From assembly GCA_030041385.1 (NCBI GenBank), contig JASHNY010000069.1, positions 1-43,884 of the forward strand: DNA of 43,884 nt, in the 5' to 3' direction. Shown piece after piece: positions 32,703 through 41,321 of this stretch. Position 1 is the stretch's first letter. Each line of letters opens with the position of its first letter. Below the pieces are notes generated by a model. The model did no database searches. It saw nothing but the letters and a program-made list of their open reading frames with translations, and had not been told where the DNA came from. This DNA comes from Alphaproteobacteria bacterium (GTDB lineage Bacteria > Pseudomonadota > Alphaproteobacteria > ATCC43930 > CGMCC-115725). The position numbers were made by a program, and so were the translations under genes.

Positions 32703-33938
32703 ATGCAGCTCCAACCGTCCTCCCGGCAATGCGAGCTGATTGCCCTCGCCCGCCGTCTCGCCCGCGAGCGTTTCGCCCCGCGCGCCGGCCACCACGACCG
32801 CGACGCGTCCTTTCCGTTCGACGACTATGCCGATCTTCGGACCGAGGGCCTCCTCGACCTGTGCGTGCCCGAACGCCATGGCGGGCTCGGGGCCGATTAC
32901 GAGACGTACTGCCTGGTGGCGGAGCAGCTGGCGCAAGGCAATGCCTCGACCGCGCTCACCTTCAACATGCACTGCCTGACGATGCTGATGATGGGCCCGA
33001 TTGCCGACAACATGGCGATGCCGCCCGCCATGCGGGAGCGCCACGAGAGGCTCCGGGCCGTCAAGTTCCGCGAGGTCGTGAAGGACGGCGCTTTTTACGG
33101 GCAGCCCCACAGCGAGCCGGTGGAGCAGGGCGAGACCGATACCAAGCTTGGTGTCGGCGGCCGCCGCTTCGGCACCACCGCGCAGAAGGTGGAAGGCGGT
33201 TATGTGGTCAACGGGCGGAAGTTTTTCGTCTCTCTCGGGGGCTGCGCCCCGTATTACGCCACCCCGGCCATCCGGCTTGGCGACGAGCCCTGGATCGAGC
33301 GCACATTGTATCTCCAGGTACCCAAGGACGCGCCGGGTGTGACGTTCTCCGACGACTGGGATCCGATGGGGATGCGGGCGACGGTCAGTCGCGACATGGT
33401 GCTGGAGAACGTGTTCGTCCCCGATGATGCGGAAGTGCTGCCGCCCGGCCTGTTCGGGGCCATGTATAACGCCTTCCCGCACCTCTTTCTGAGCTTTTCC
33501 GCGACCTTCCTCGGGCTCATGCAAGCGGCTTACGACGGTGCGCTTGCGTACCTGACCGGCCGGATGCCGGGCGCGCCGGTCCCGCATACCGAGCTCGCGG
33601 CGAAGGGGCCGGCGGTCGCCGAGATGCTGTTGGCGATCGAGTCCGCCCGCGCGCTCTACTATCGGGCCATCTCGGAGGCCCAGGTCGATGCGCCGCTGGA
33701 GGCGGTCCAGCGCGCCCGGGCCGCGCACATCACCGTGCAACGCAGCGTGGTCGCGGTCACCCAGGAGGCGATCCGCATCTGTGGCGGACGGGCTTTCCTC
33801 AAGCGCTATCCGCTCGAGCGCTATGCGCGCGACGCGCGCGCCGCCGCGCTGATGCGCCCGTGGACCGAGGAGCTCGCGACGCAGCAGGCCTGGGAGACCG
33901 CGCTTGGCCTGCGCCCGGGCGGCGCCACAGGGGCGTGA
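32703..33938 (+). CDS. Acyl-CoA dehydrogenase family protein
   Basis: 411 aa from ATG 32703; an earlier in-frame start at 32553 lies in the opposite hydrolase gene. N-terminal helical domain with ERHGGLGADYETYCLVAEQL, the mid beta-domain GGYVVNGRKFFVSLGGCAPY, then DDWDPMGMRATVSRDMVLEN and the C-terminal helices (SVVAVTQEAIRICGGRAFLK, YPLERYARDARAAALMRPW). The flavin-linked family oxidises acyl-CoA thioesters or acts as flavin monooxygenase component; the GxR-x-F-L-K-R-x-P-L-E-R-(Y/L)-x-R-D element is normal for it. The segment DWDPMGMRAT is the characteristic W-D-x-x-G-x-R-x-T. Substrate not predictable. Confidence 0.88.
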   Translation: MQLQPSSRQCELIALARRLARERFAPRAGHHDRDASFPFDDYADLRTEGLLDLCVPERHGGLGADYETYCLVAEQLAQGNASTALTFNMHCLTMLMMGPIADNMAMPPAMRERHERLRAVKFREVVKDGAFYGQPHSEPVEQGETDTKLGVGGRRFGTTAQKVEGGYVVNGRKFFVSLGGCAPYYATPAIRLGDEPWIERTLYLQVPKDAPGVTFSDDWDPMGMRATVSRDMVLENVFVPDDAEVLPPGLFGAMYNAFPHLFLSFSATFLGLMQAAYDGALAYLTGRMPGAPVPHTELAAKGPAVAEMLLAIESARALYYRAISEAQVDAPLEAVQRARAAHITVQRSVVAVTQEAIRICGGRAFLKRYPLERYARDARAAALMRPWTEELATQQAWETALGLRPGGATGA

Positions 33939-33990
33939 CCCCACTCCCGCGCCCCGCGTGCGGCGAGCGGGTTGGGGTGAGGGGCAACAG
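33937..33990. repeat. Palindromic intergenic repeat
   Basis: Between the acyl-CoA dehydrogenase stop and the aldehyde dehydrogenase stop. The G+C-rich run has CCCCACTCCC near its start and GGGTTGGGGTGAGGGG near its end, which can pair imperfectly across a GC-rich loop. Likely a repeat and bidirectional terminator-like structure for the convergent genes. Confidence 0.5.
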
Positions 33991-33995
33991 CGGCG

Positions 33996-35501
33996 CTATG
34001 CCCGGCGCGGCGTATTCAAATTGACCGTCACGTTCTTACGCTGGGTGAAGCTGTCGAGCATACCTTCGAGCGAGAACTCGCGGCCGATCCCGCTCTGCTT
34101 GTAGCCGCCATAGGAATGGCCGGGCGACTGGCCGCCGCCCTGGTTGACCTGCACCCAGCCGCTTTCGATCGCGTGCGCGGCCCTGAGGCCGCTGCCGATG
34201 TCGTGGGTCCAGACATAGGCGGCGAGGCCGTAATGGCTGTCGTTGGCCATGCGGATCGCCTCGTCCTCGTCGCGCCACGGGATCGCGACCAGGACCGGGC
34301 CGAAAATCTCCTCGCGCGCCAGCCGCCAGTCGTTGGACGCATCGGCGAACACGGTCGGCAGCGCGAAATAGCCTTGGCTGAGCGGCCCTTCCTTGGGCGG
34401 CAGGCCGCCGAACACCAGGCGGGCGTCCTTGCGCTTCAGCCCGTCCGCGACATAGCCGCACACCTTGGTGAACTGCTTCTCGTTGATGATGCTGCCGATA
34501 TCGGTCGCCTCGTCGAGCGGGTCGCCGAGCTTCAGCGCCTGGGTTTTCGCCTGCAATTTGCCGAGGAAGCTGTCGAAGATGTCGGCGTGCAGGAAGAGGC
34601 GCGACCCGGCGGTGCAGGACTGGCTCTGCCGAGTGAAGCGCATGCCGGCGATGACCCCGTCGACGACCCAGTCCTCGTCGGCATCGGGATAGACGATCGA
34701 CGGGCTTTTGCCGCCCAGTTCCAGCGATACCGGCACGATCCGGTCGGCGGCGGCGCGCATGATCAACTTGCCGACCTCGGTCGAGCCGGTGAACGACAAT
34801 TTCCGCACCGTCGGGTGCTGGGCCAAGGCGGCGCCCGCCTCTTCGCCGAGCCCGGTCAGCACGTTGAGCACGCCGCGCGGCAGGAATTCCCGGCAGGCCT
34901 CAGCCATCATCAGCACGCCGAGCGGCGCGTCCTCGGCCGCCTTCAGCACCAGCGTGTTGCCCGCGCACAGCGAGGGCGCGATCTTGAGAGCGCCGAGCAA
35001 GACCGGCGCGTTCCACGGGATGATCGCGCCGACCACGCCGAGCGGCTCGCGCCTTGTGTAGCTCAGCACCTGCTCGCCCAAGGGGATCGTCTCACCCTTC
35101 AATTCGCCGGCGAGCCCGCCGAAATAGCGGAAAATGTCGGCGCTGAGCCGCGCTTCGCCGCGCGCCTGGGTTCTGAGCGCGTTGCCGGTTTCGAGCGCGA
35201 TCAGGCGCGCCAATTCCTCGGCCGCTTCTTCCATCTTGTCGGCGATGCGCAGCAGGAGCCGGCCGCGATCGCGCGGCGCAACCCTGCTCCAGGCCGGAAA
35301 AGCACGGGCGGCGGCCGCCACCGCGGCATCGACATCGGCCGCATCGCCGCGCGGGATCGTCGCGATCGGCTGGCGCTTGGCGGGATTCTCGACGGTCAGG
35401 GTCGCGGCCGACCGGCTGTTGACCCAGTCGCCGTCGATCAGCATGCGCGCCTGGCGCAGGTGGGACTTGGCTTGCGGGCGGGCGGCTTCGGTCACGGACA
35501 T
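33996..35501 (-). CDS. Aldehyde dehydrogenase (NAD(P)-dependent)
   Basis: 501 aa, full-length ALDH superfamily. Oxidises an aldehyde to its acid. The Rossmann part has IIPWNAPVLLGALKIAPSLC with KAAEDAPLGVLMMAEACREF; the catalytic Glu is in SLELGGKSPSIVYPDAD, the nucleophilic Cys in QSCTAGSRLFLHADI, and EIFGPVLVAIPWRDEDEAIR is the later signature. ATG at 35501. It is transcribed leftward, divergent from the second ALDH gene, with a 72-bp remnant and an inverted repeat (35538–35559) in the shared region. Confidence 0.94.
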   Translation of the reverse strand: MSVTEAARPQAKSHLRQARMLIDGDWVNSRSAATLTVENPAKRQPIATIPRGDAADVDAAVAAAARAFPAWSRVAPRDRGRLLLRIADKMEEAAEELARLIALETGNALRTQARGEARLSADIFRYFGGLAGELKGETIPLGEQVLSYTRREPLGVVGAIIPWNAPVLLGALKIAPSLCAGNTLVLKAAEDAPLGVLMMAEACREFLPRGVLNVLTGLGEEAGAALAQHPTVRKLSFTGSTEVGKLIMRAAADRIVPVSLELGGKSPSIVYPDADEDWVVDGVIAGMRFTRQSQSCTAGSRLFLHADIFDSFLGKLQAKTQALKLGDPLDEATDIGSIINEKQFTKVCGYVADGLKRKDARLVFGGLPPKEGPLSQGYFALPTVFADASNDWRLAREEIFGPVLVAIPWRDEDEAIRMANDSHYGLAAYVWTHDIGSGLRAAHAIESGWVQVNQGGGQSPGHSYGGYKQSGIGREFSLEGMLDSFTQRKNVTVNLNTPRRA

Positions 35502-35537
35502 GGCAAGAGCCTTTCATTGCACGATGTATCGACCAGG

Positions 35538-35559
35538 ATATTGCGCTTAGGCGCTATAT
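35538..35559. promoter_or_regulatory. Inverted repeat in the divergent aldehyde dehydrogenase promoter
   Basis: Arms ATATTGCGC (35538–35546) and GCGCTATAT (35551–35559) with a 4-nt spacer, 8 of 9 pairs matching. It lies 37 bp upstream of the leftward ALDH start. The half-site ATATTGCG recurs at 35738–35745, 72 bp before the rightward ALDH gene, so one regulator may control both. Confidence 0.45.
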
Positions 35560-35573
35560 GTGAAACGCCGAAA

Positions 35574-35675
35574 ATGCCGATCGACGGCCAACCGGTCGGT
35601 GCCGCCTCAGGCAAGACCTTCACGGTGGTCAACGCCGCGACCGGCGCGATCATCGCTAACGCGGGCGGAGCGATC
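35574..35675 (+). pseudogene. N-terminal remnant of an aldehyde dehydrogenase
   Basis: From ATG 35574 the frame reads MPIDGQPVGAASGKTFTVVN followed by AATGAIIANAGGA. That is the opening of an ALDH protein (…IDGxxxxxASGKTFxVxNPATGxVIA…), here with Ala in place of the usual Pro. Homology ends after about 34 residues and the frame continues into unrelated sequence. It is a stump of a third aldehyde dehydrogenase, adjacent to two intact ones. Confidence 0.6.
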
Positions 35676-35816
35676 CCGCCTGCGGGCGGCCGGGCGGCGG
35701 CCCGGCGATGGTTCTGCCCATCGTTATATTTTCTGGTATATTGCGATGAGCCTGTCGGCATGATAGGTCGTTAGCCTTACGGGGGGTGGAGCGTAGCGAA
35801 TTGCGGAGAGGGTGAC

Positions 35817-37244
35817 ATGGCTTCCTATCCCGAATTGAAACTGCATATCGGCGGCGAATGGCGCCGCCGCGACGGCGCGCCCGTCGTCAACCCGGCCGAC
35901 GAGAGCGTGCTCGGCACGGTGCCGCATGCGACGCGCACCGACCTCGACGACGCGCTGGCGGCGGCCGCCAAGGGCTTCCAGGTCTGGCGCAACACCGCGC
36001 CGGCGAAGCGCGCCGAGATCATCCAGCGCGCCGCGCAAATCTGCCGCGAGCGGGCCGAGGAAAATGCCGTCCCAATCACGCTCGAACAGGGCAAGCCGCT
36101 GGCCCAGGCAAAGCTCGAAATCCTGCGCGGTTGCGACATCATCGATTGGGATGCGACCGAAGGTCGCCGCGTCTACGGCCGGGTGATCCCAAGCGAGCCG
36201 GGCATGCGCAACACCGTATTGCGCCAGCCGATCGGCGTCGTCGCCGCGTTTTCGCCGTGGAACTTCCCGATGTCGTCGCCGGCGCGCAAGGTCGCCGGGG
36301 CGCTGTCGTCGGGGTGCACGATCATCCTGAAGGCGTCGGAGGAAACCCCGGCCGGGGCCTACAACCTCGTCCGCGCCTTTGCCGACGCCGGATTGCCGCC
36401 GGGCGTGTTGAACCTGGTGTTCGGCGTTCCCTCGGAAATCTCCGAGTATCTGATCCCCAAGCCGACCATCCGGCTCGTCACGTTCACCGGCTCGATCCCG
36501 GTCGGCAAGCACCTTGCCGCGCTGTCCGGGGCGCACATGAAGCCGGCGATCATGGAACTGGGCGGGCACGCGCCGGTCATCGTCTGTGACGACGCCGACC
36601 CGGAGGCCAGCGCGGCGACCTCGGCGGTCGGCAAGTCGCGCAATTCCGGTCAGGTCTGCATCTCGCCGACCCGGTTTTTCGTGCAGGAGGCGATCTACGA
36701 CCGCTTTACCACGGCATTCGGCGAAAAGGCCCGGCAGATCAAGATCGGCGACGGGCTCGACCCGCAAACCCAGATGGGCCCGGTCGCCAACGACCGTCGG
36801 CTCGCGGCGATGGAAACGCTGATCGCCGACGCGCGGGCCAAGGGTGCGCGCATCGTCGCCGGCGGCAATCGCATCGGCAATCGCGGCTATTTCCACGAGC
36901 TGACCGTGCTCGCCGACGTGCCCGACGACGCCCGGGCGATGCACGAGGAGCCGTTCGGCCCGCTGGCGCTCATTTCCCCGGTCAAGACCCTCGACGAGGC
37001 GATCGACAAGGCCAATTCGTTGCCCTACGGCCTCGCGGGCTATGCCTTCACCCGGTCGGCGCGCAACGTCGACCAGCTTGCGGAACGGGTCGAGGTCGGC
37101 AATCTGTCGATCAACCACCTGACCGCCTCGTTCGCCGAAACCCCGTTCGGCGGGGTGAAGGACAGCGGTTACGGCCGCGAGGGCGGCACCGAAGGGCTCG
37201 ACTGCTACACGGTCGCCAAAAACGTCTCGCACCGCGTGCTGTAA
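35817..37244 (+). CDS. Aldehyde dehydrogenase, succinate-semialdehyde dehydrogenase type
   Basis: 475 aa. NAD(P)-dependent; the short length and sequence resemble the SSADH/GabD branch: ITLEQGKPLAQAKLEILRGC, VAAFSPWNFPMSSPARKVAG and TFTGSIPVGKHLAALSGAHM, catalytic Glu in AIMELGGHAPVIVCDDADPE and Cys in NSGQVCISPTRFFVQ. The end SFAETPFGGVKDSGYGREGG is the family signature. Start ATG 35817 with an A/G-rich GGAGAGGG just upstream. The true substrate may be another semialdehyde. The luciferase-like oxidoreductase gene follows 119 bp later. Confidence 0.94.
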   Translation: MASYPELKLHIGGEWRRRDGAPVVNPADESVLGTVPHATRTDLDDALAAAAKGFQVWRNTAPAKRAEIIQRAAQICRERAEENAVPITLEQGKPLAQAKLEILRGCDIIDWDATEGRRVYGRVIPSEPGMRNTVLRQPIGVVAAFSPWNFPMSSPARKVAGALSSGCTIILKASEETPAGAYNLVRAFADAGLPPGVLNLVFGVPSEISEYLIPKPTIRLVTFTGSIPVGKHLAALSGAHMKPAIMELGGHAPVIVCDDADPEASAATSAVGKSRNSGQVCISPTRFFVQEAIYDRFTTAFGEKARQIKIGDGLDPQTQMGPVANDRRLAAMETLIADARAKGARIVAGGNRIGNRGYFHELTVLADVPDDARAMHEEPFGPLALISPVKTLDEAIDKANSLPYGLAGYAFTRSARNVDQLAERVEVGNLSINHLTASFAETPFGGVKDSGYGREGGTEGLDCYTVAKNVSHRVL

Positions 37245-37363
37245 CCGCCGCGACGGGCGCGCGCGGCGGCAACGTCAAAGCGGTCTGGATCAAAACCGCC
37301 TGACGGCGTGAAATGGGGGCGGCGGCCACAGGGCCGCTTGCCCCCGACAGCCGGAGCATCCCG

Positions 37364-38293
37364 ATGAAGTTCGGCATTCACAACCCTTCATGGGTTTACG
37401 GCGCGGATTCCGCCGCCGCGTTCGAGAGCCTCAAGGCCAAGGCGCAATGGGCCGAAAACCACGGCTTCGTCTGGTTCTCGGTGATGGACCACCTGATCCA
37501 GATTCCCGGCGTCGGCGCGCCCGACGAGCCGTTCCTCGAAGGCTGGACGGCGCTCTCGGCCCTCGCCGCCGTCACCGCTCGCATCCGCCTCGCGACGCTG
37601 GCGACCTCGGTCGGCTACCGCAACCCGGCGCACCTGGCCAAAATCGCCGCCGGGGTCGATCTGGTCAGCCAGGGACGGCTGACGCTCGGCATCGGCGCCG
37701 GCTATTTCGAGACCGAATACCGGCAATACGGGTGGGAATTCCCGCCGCGGCCGGCAACCCGCATCCGGCAGATGGAGGAAGCTGTGCGCCTGATCCTGGC
37801 GATGTGGACGCAGGCGCGCACCACGTTCCATGGCCGGTATTTCCATGTCGAGGACGCGATCCTCGAGCCGAAACCGGTGCAGAAGCCGCGCCCGCCGGTG
37901 ATGATCGCCGGCGGCGGTGAGCAGCTGACCTTGCGCGCGGTAGCACGCCTCGCCGACGCCTGCAATGTCGGCGGCGAGCCCGACATGGTGAAGCACAAAT
38001 TCGAGGTGCTCCGGCGCCACTGCGACGCGGCGGGGCGCGACTTCGCCACCATCGAAAAGACCCACAACAACAGCTGGCTGCTGGCACGCGACGCGGCGGC
38101 CGTTGCCGCAAAGCGTGCGCGGCTGTCGGCGCGGGGCGCGCTGCGCGGCTTTGTCGGCACCGTCTCCGAGGCGATCGACCTGATCGGCGAGTATCGCGAC
38201 GCCGGCGTCGATCTGCTGATCAACAGCGACTACCGCAACGACCGCGAGACCCACGAGTTGATGGCCGCGGAGGTGATGCCCCATTTCACGTAA
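37364..38293 (+). CDS. LLM-class F420/FMN-dependent oxidoreductase
   Basis: 309 aa from ATG 37364; upstream in-frame sequence to 37313 lacks a plausible start. Luciferase-like TIM barrel: KFGIHNPSWVYGADSAAAFE, AENHGFVWFSVMDHLIQIPG, RIRLATLATSVGYRNPAHLA, then LVSQGRLTLGIGAGYFETEY, the usual G-R-x-x-(L/F)-G-(I/L)-G-x-G signature, and PVMIAGGGEQLTLRAVARLA. The family includes TIGR03560-type enzymes described as F420-dependent; I cannot tell F420 from FMN here. Followed by a strong terminator. Confidence 0.9.
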   Translation: MKFGIHNPSWVYGADSAAAFESLKAKAQWAENHGFVWFSVMDHLIQIPGVGAPDEPFLEGWTALSALAAVTARIRLATLATSVGYRNPAHLAKIAAGVDLVSQGRLTLGIGAGYFETEYRQYGWEFPPRPATRIRQMEEAVRLILAMWTQARTTFHGRYFHVEDAILEPKPVQKPRPPVMIAGGGEQLTLRAVARLADACNVGGEPDMVKHKFEVLRRHCDAAGRDFATIEKTHNNSWLLARDAAAVAAKRARLSARGALRGFVGTVSEAIDLIGEYRDAGVDLLINSDYRNDRETHELMAAEVMPHFT

Positions 38294-38304
38294 GGCGGGC
38301 AACC

Positions 38305-38339
38305 ACGGGCCGTCCGGCTGCGGCGCCGACGGCCCGTTT
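38305..38339 (+). terminator. Rho-independent terminator after the LLM oxidoreductase gene
   Basis: Perfect 10-bp stem ACGGGCCGTC / GACGGCCCGT that extends further through CGGC/GCCG, followed by TTTG. Placed 12 bp after the stop. Confidence 0.75.
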
Positions 38340-38442
38340 GCCGGGTGCTGGCGCCCACATGCCGGAACCTGCCGGCACGACCGGTCTTGACCTCGTCTGG
38401 CCTTGGGTTTTTTGCGCCGGCACCATTTTCGACCCGGAGCGA

Positions 38443-38456
38443 TTGACGCAGATCAA
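38443..38456 (+). promoter_or_regulatory. FixK/FNR-type box upstream of DUF190–chaB
   Basis: TTGACGCAGATCAA fits the FNR/FixK consensus TTGA(T/C)-N4-(A/G)TCAA. It is 118 bp before the DUF190 start. The identical 14-mer, in the same orientation relative to its gene, occurs upstream of groEL (41343–41356). It implies low-oxygen control. Confidence 0.7.
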
Positions 38457-38574
38457 GGCCGGGCTCGCCGTGGATTCCTAGCCTTTTGTCCGCTCTTGCC
38501 CGCACTTGCGGAAGCGATCGGCCGCACGGCGGCGGCGGTATGGGCCCGCTGCAGCCGCTTTAAGGGAGATGGCG

Positions 38575-38922
38575 ATGCCACAGTGGACTGACGCAACGTC
38601 ATTGCGAATTTTGATCAGCGACGACGATACCCACGACGGCCAGCCGCTGTACGAGGCGATCCTGCGGGCGGCGCGCGAGGCGGGTCTGGCCGGTGCCAAG
38701 GTTGTGCGCGGAGCCGCCGGGTACGGCCGGTCGCGGCATATTCACGAGACCTGGCGCGGGTTCTCTTACGATTTGCCGATCATCGTCGAAATCATCGACA
38801 GCGATGCGAAGATCGATGCCTTTCTGCCGACCGTGGAGCAGCTGCGCGGCGGCGCTCTGGTCGTGCGGCAATGCGTCCAAATTCTCGCACCGCATGGCAC
38901 GGCCGCAACGCCGGAAGTCTAG
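38575..38922 (+). CDS. DUF190 family protein
   Basis: 115 aa. The ATG at 38575 is chosen because GGGAG lies six bases before it; ATG 38569 is too close. Sequence TSLRILISDDDTHDGQPLYE then AILRAAREAGLAGAKVVRGA, AGYGRSRHIHETWRGFSYDL and PIIVEIIDSDAKIDAFLPTV matches DUF190, a PII-like fold of unknown function, often linked to ion transport or stress. It overlaps neither neighbour and precedes chaB by 6 bp. The FixK-like box 118 bp upstream suggests expression at low oxygen. Confidence 0.9.
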   Translation: MPQWTDATSLRILISDDDTHDGQPLYEAILRAAREAGLAGAKVVRGAAGYGRSRHIHETWRGFSYDLPIIVEIIDSDAKIDAFLPTVEQLRGGALVVRQCVQILAPHGTAATPEV

Positions 38923-38928
38923 ATTTTC

Positions 38929-39138
38929 GTGCCGTACGCGACCCCCGACGATCTGCCCGCCCCCGTCCGCCGGCTGCCCTGGCATGGACAGGAAATTTTC
39001 CGCGCGGCATTCAACGCGGCCTGGAGAACGTATGCGGACCGGGGCCCGGAAGCTCAGGAGGAGCTTGCCCATCGCGTCGCCTGGGCAGCGGTAAAAAAGC
39101 GCTACCGCAAAATTGGCGAGTTCTGGGTGGAAAGGTAA
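38929..39138 (+). CDS. chaB: ChaB family protein
   Basis: 69 aa from GTG 38929, 6 bp after DUF190, so the two are one unit. Nearly the whole protein matches ChaB: PDDLPAPVRRLPWHGQEIFR, AAFNAAWRTY and EELAHRVAWAAVKKRYRKIG. ChaB was named for a putative link to the ChaA cation antiporter; its function is not established. Confidence 0.9.
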   Translation: MPYATPDDLPAPVRRLPWHGQEIFRAAFNAAWRTYADRGPEAQEELAHRVAWAAVKKRYRKIGEFWVER

Positions 39139-39204
39139 AGTCGGCGCCTCGACCGGAGCGTCACCCCGAGATACGGCGAATTTCGGATTCGGCACGGGCC
39201 GTCT

Positions 39205-39399
39205 TCAGGCGCGCTCTCGGTTGTCATGCCGGTGAACCAGCCGGTCATCCTTCCACACCTCGAAGCCAGCCCCAAGGTTCGGGAGCACATTCAGGCGGTG
39301 AGCAGACTCGATCGCCGCCTTGTCATCGCCGTTCTCTACGTGATGCGCCGCGAAGATATTGCCCCCGTGGTCGATGAAGTAGATGTGGTAGAGAGTCAT
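39205..39399 (-). CDS. Small conserved-looking hypothetical protein
   Basis: 64 aa from ATG 39399 (MTLYHIYFIDHGGNIFAAHH). A longer reading to 39414 adds five residues. Pattern of an alternating beta–alpha small domain with YHIYFIDHGGN, ENGDDKAAIESAHRLN and AGFEVWKDDRLVHRHD, a form common in alphaproteobacterial hypothetical proteins that start with a strand, a helix and end in VW-x-x-x-R-(L/V). Function unknown. Convergent with chaB. The 240 bp on its other side, up to groEL, show nothing recognisable. Confidence 0.6.
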   Translation of the reverse strand: MTLYHIYFIDHGGNIFAAHHVENGDDKAAIESAHRLNVLPNLGAGFEVWKDDRLVHRHDNRERA

Positions 39400-39657
39400 T
39401 TGCACCGCTAACACAAGATATCCCCGAAGGGTTCTCCACTATCAGACCCAGCGCCGACTAGTGGGTTTTCGTGCGGTGGTCTTAATGCCGCTGATTTCTC
39501 GGAGCAATCGTTTCGTCGGCGTGCTCTCGACTTCGATTTTGTATGTCGTGCAAACTGGCGGCGTGCGGCATGGAAGCGCGGCGATTCGCCGCTGGGTCGG
39601 GCAACGCATCCAGGTACCGCTTCTCGATGCGGAACGCGCTGCCCTGATCCGGGAGCC

Positions 39658-41280
39658 CTACAGCGCCATTTCATGCTCGCCGGCGCGCTCCTTTACGGGT
39701 TCCGGAAGCTCCGTCATCGTCGCTTCGGTCAAGAGGAGCACGCTGGCAACCGAAACCGCATTCTCCAACGCAACGCGGACGACTTTTGTGGGATCGATGA
39801 TGCCGGCCTCGACCAGATCGACATACTGCTTGCGGCTGGCATCGAAGCCGTAATTGCCCTTGGATTCGGTCATGCGCGCGACCACGACGCCACCATCAAC
39901 CGCGGAATTCTCGGCGATCTGACGGGTCGGCGCCGCCAGCGCGCGCTTCAGGATCTGAACGCCCGTGCGCTCGTCCCCGTCGCATTGGGCTTCCTCGTCG
40001 GCAACCGCATCGATGCAGCGCAAGAGCGCCAGTCCGCCGCCCGGCACGATGCCTTCGGCAACCGCAGCTTTGGTTGCGCTGATCGCGTCATCCAGCGCCT
40101 CCTTGCGCGACTTCATCTCGGCTTCCGAGGGTGCGCCGACGCGAACGACACCGACCCCGCCGGAAAGCTTTGCGAGCCGCTCCTGCAGCTTTTCGCGGTC
40201 GTAGTCGCTGGTGGTTTTGTCGATCTCGCGCCGGATCTGCTCGATGCGGCCCTGGATCTCGGCATGATCGCCGCCGCCGCCGATGATCGTCGTGTTGTCC
40301 TTGTCAACCATCACCCGCTTGGCCCGACCCAATTGCGCGAGGGTGACGTTTTCGAGCTTGAAGCCGATTTCTTCCGAAATCACGAACCCGCCGGTCAAGA
40401 CTGCGATGTCCTGCAGCATCGCCTTGCGGCGGTCGCCGAACCCCGGCGCCTTGACCGCGCAGCTCCTCAGCCCGCCCCGCAGGCGGTTGATGATCAGGGT
40501 CGCCAGGGCTTCGCCCTCGACGTCCTCGGCGATAACGAGCAAGGGGGCCGCTGCCTTCACAACCTGTTCAAGGAGCGGAACGAAATCGTTGAGGGCACCG
40601 ATCTTTCGGTCCGAGAGAAGGATGCGGCAATCATCCAGCACCACCTCCATCTTCTCGGCGTCGGTGATGAAATAGGGCGACAGGAACCCGCGGTCGAACT
40701 GCAGGCCCTCGACGACCTCGAGTACGGTTTCGGTCGTCTTCGACTCCTCGACGGTGATGACGCCGTCATTGCCGACCTTATCCATCGCATCGGCGACAAG
40801 CTCGCCGATCTGCGGATCGTTGTGCGCCGAAATGGCGGCAACCTGCGCCTTCTCCTTGCGCGTCGCTACGGGGCGGGACAGGGTTTTCAACGTCTCGATC
40901 GCTCGCTTGGCGGCGCGATCGAGGCCGCGTTTGATGTCGATCGCGCTGGCGCCCGCGACCACGTTTCGCACGCCATCGGCAAAGATCGCATGCGCCAGGA
41001 TGGTGGCGGTGCTGGTGCCATCGCCGACCATGTCACCGGTCTTTTCCGCAGCCTCGCGCAGCATGCGCGCCCCGAGATTTTCCTCCGGGTCCTTGAGGTC
41101 GAATTCCTTGGCGATCGTCACGCCATCATTGCAGACCAGCGGCGCGCCCCATTTCTTTTCGATCAGCACCGACTTCGAGCGCGGTCCTAAGGTCACGCGA
41201 ATGGCGTCGACCAGCTGGGTCGCGCCGTGCAGGATTTTCTCGCGCGCGATGGAGCGGAAGAGAACCTGTTTATGGGACAT
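39658..41280 (-). CDS. groEL: Solitary GroEL-type chaperonin (no groES)
   Basis: 540 aa, full length for GroEL, which folds proteins in an ATP-driven double ring with GroES as lid. The ATPase aspartates D52 ([10 protein letters not shown]), D87 ([16 protein letters not shown]) and D398 ([15 protein letters not shown]) are all at the E. coli positions, so it should be active. Differences: the end is [14 protein letters not shown] rather than a GGM repeat, and the first 40 residues and equatorial region are divergent ([19 protein letters not shown]). No groES gene lies on either side. Upstream is a FixK/FNR-type box centred about 70 bp before the ATG. It is an extra chaperonin, not the housekeeping copy. 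Confidence 0.93.
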   Translation of the reverse strand: MSHKQVLFRSIAREKILHGATQLVDAIRVTLGPRSKSVLIEKKWGAPLVCNDGVTIAKEFDLKDPEENLGARMLREAAEKTGDMVGDGTSTATILAHAIFADGVRNVVAGASAIDIKRGLDRAAKRAIETLKTLSRPVATRKEKAQVAAISAHNDPQIGELVADAMDKVGNDGVITVEESKTTETVLEVVEGLQFDRGFLSPYFITDAEKMEVVLDDCRILLSDRKIGALNDFVPLLEQVVKAAAPLLVIAEDVEGEALATLIINRLRGGLRSCAVKAPGFGDRRKAMLQDIAVLTGGFVISEEIGFKLENVTLAQLGRAKRVMVDKDNTTIIGGGGDHAEIQGRIEQIRREIDKTTSDYDREKLQERLAKLSGGVGVVRVGAPSEAEMKSRKEALDDAISATKAAVAEGIVPGGGLALLRCIDAVADEEAQCDGDERTGVQILKRALAAPTRQIAENSAVDGGVVVARMTESKGNYGFDASRKQYVDLVEAGIIDPTKVVRVALENAVSVASVLLLTEATMTELPEPVKERAGEHEMAL

Positions 41281-41321
41281 CCGTGTGCTCCGGATAGCAG
41301 TCGAAGGCTGCCGTACGGATA

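Noticed and set aside
37130-37150. A partial match to the 19-nt motif (TTCGCCGAAAC) inside the second aldehyde dehydrogenase.
   Set aside because: It lacks the TGCATAG half and is explained by coding for Phe-Ala-Glu-Thr in the conserved C-terminal signature.
38359-38481. A 40-aa frame starting at ATG 38359.
   Set aside because: It covers the FixK-like box at 38443 and lies between a terminator and the DUF190 promoter; no ribosome site or recognisable sequence.
39415-39657. Open frames between the 64-aa gene and groEL, such as one starting at 39461 on the plus strand.
   Set aside because: The frame runs antisense into groEL and no family resemblance is visible.
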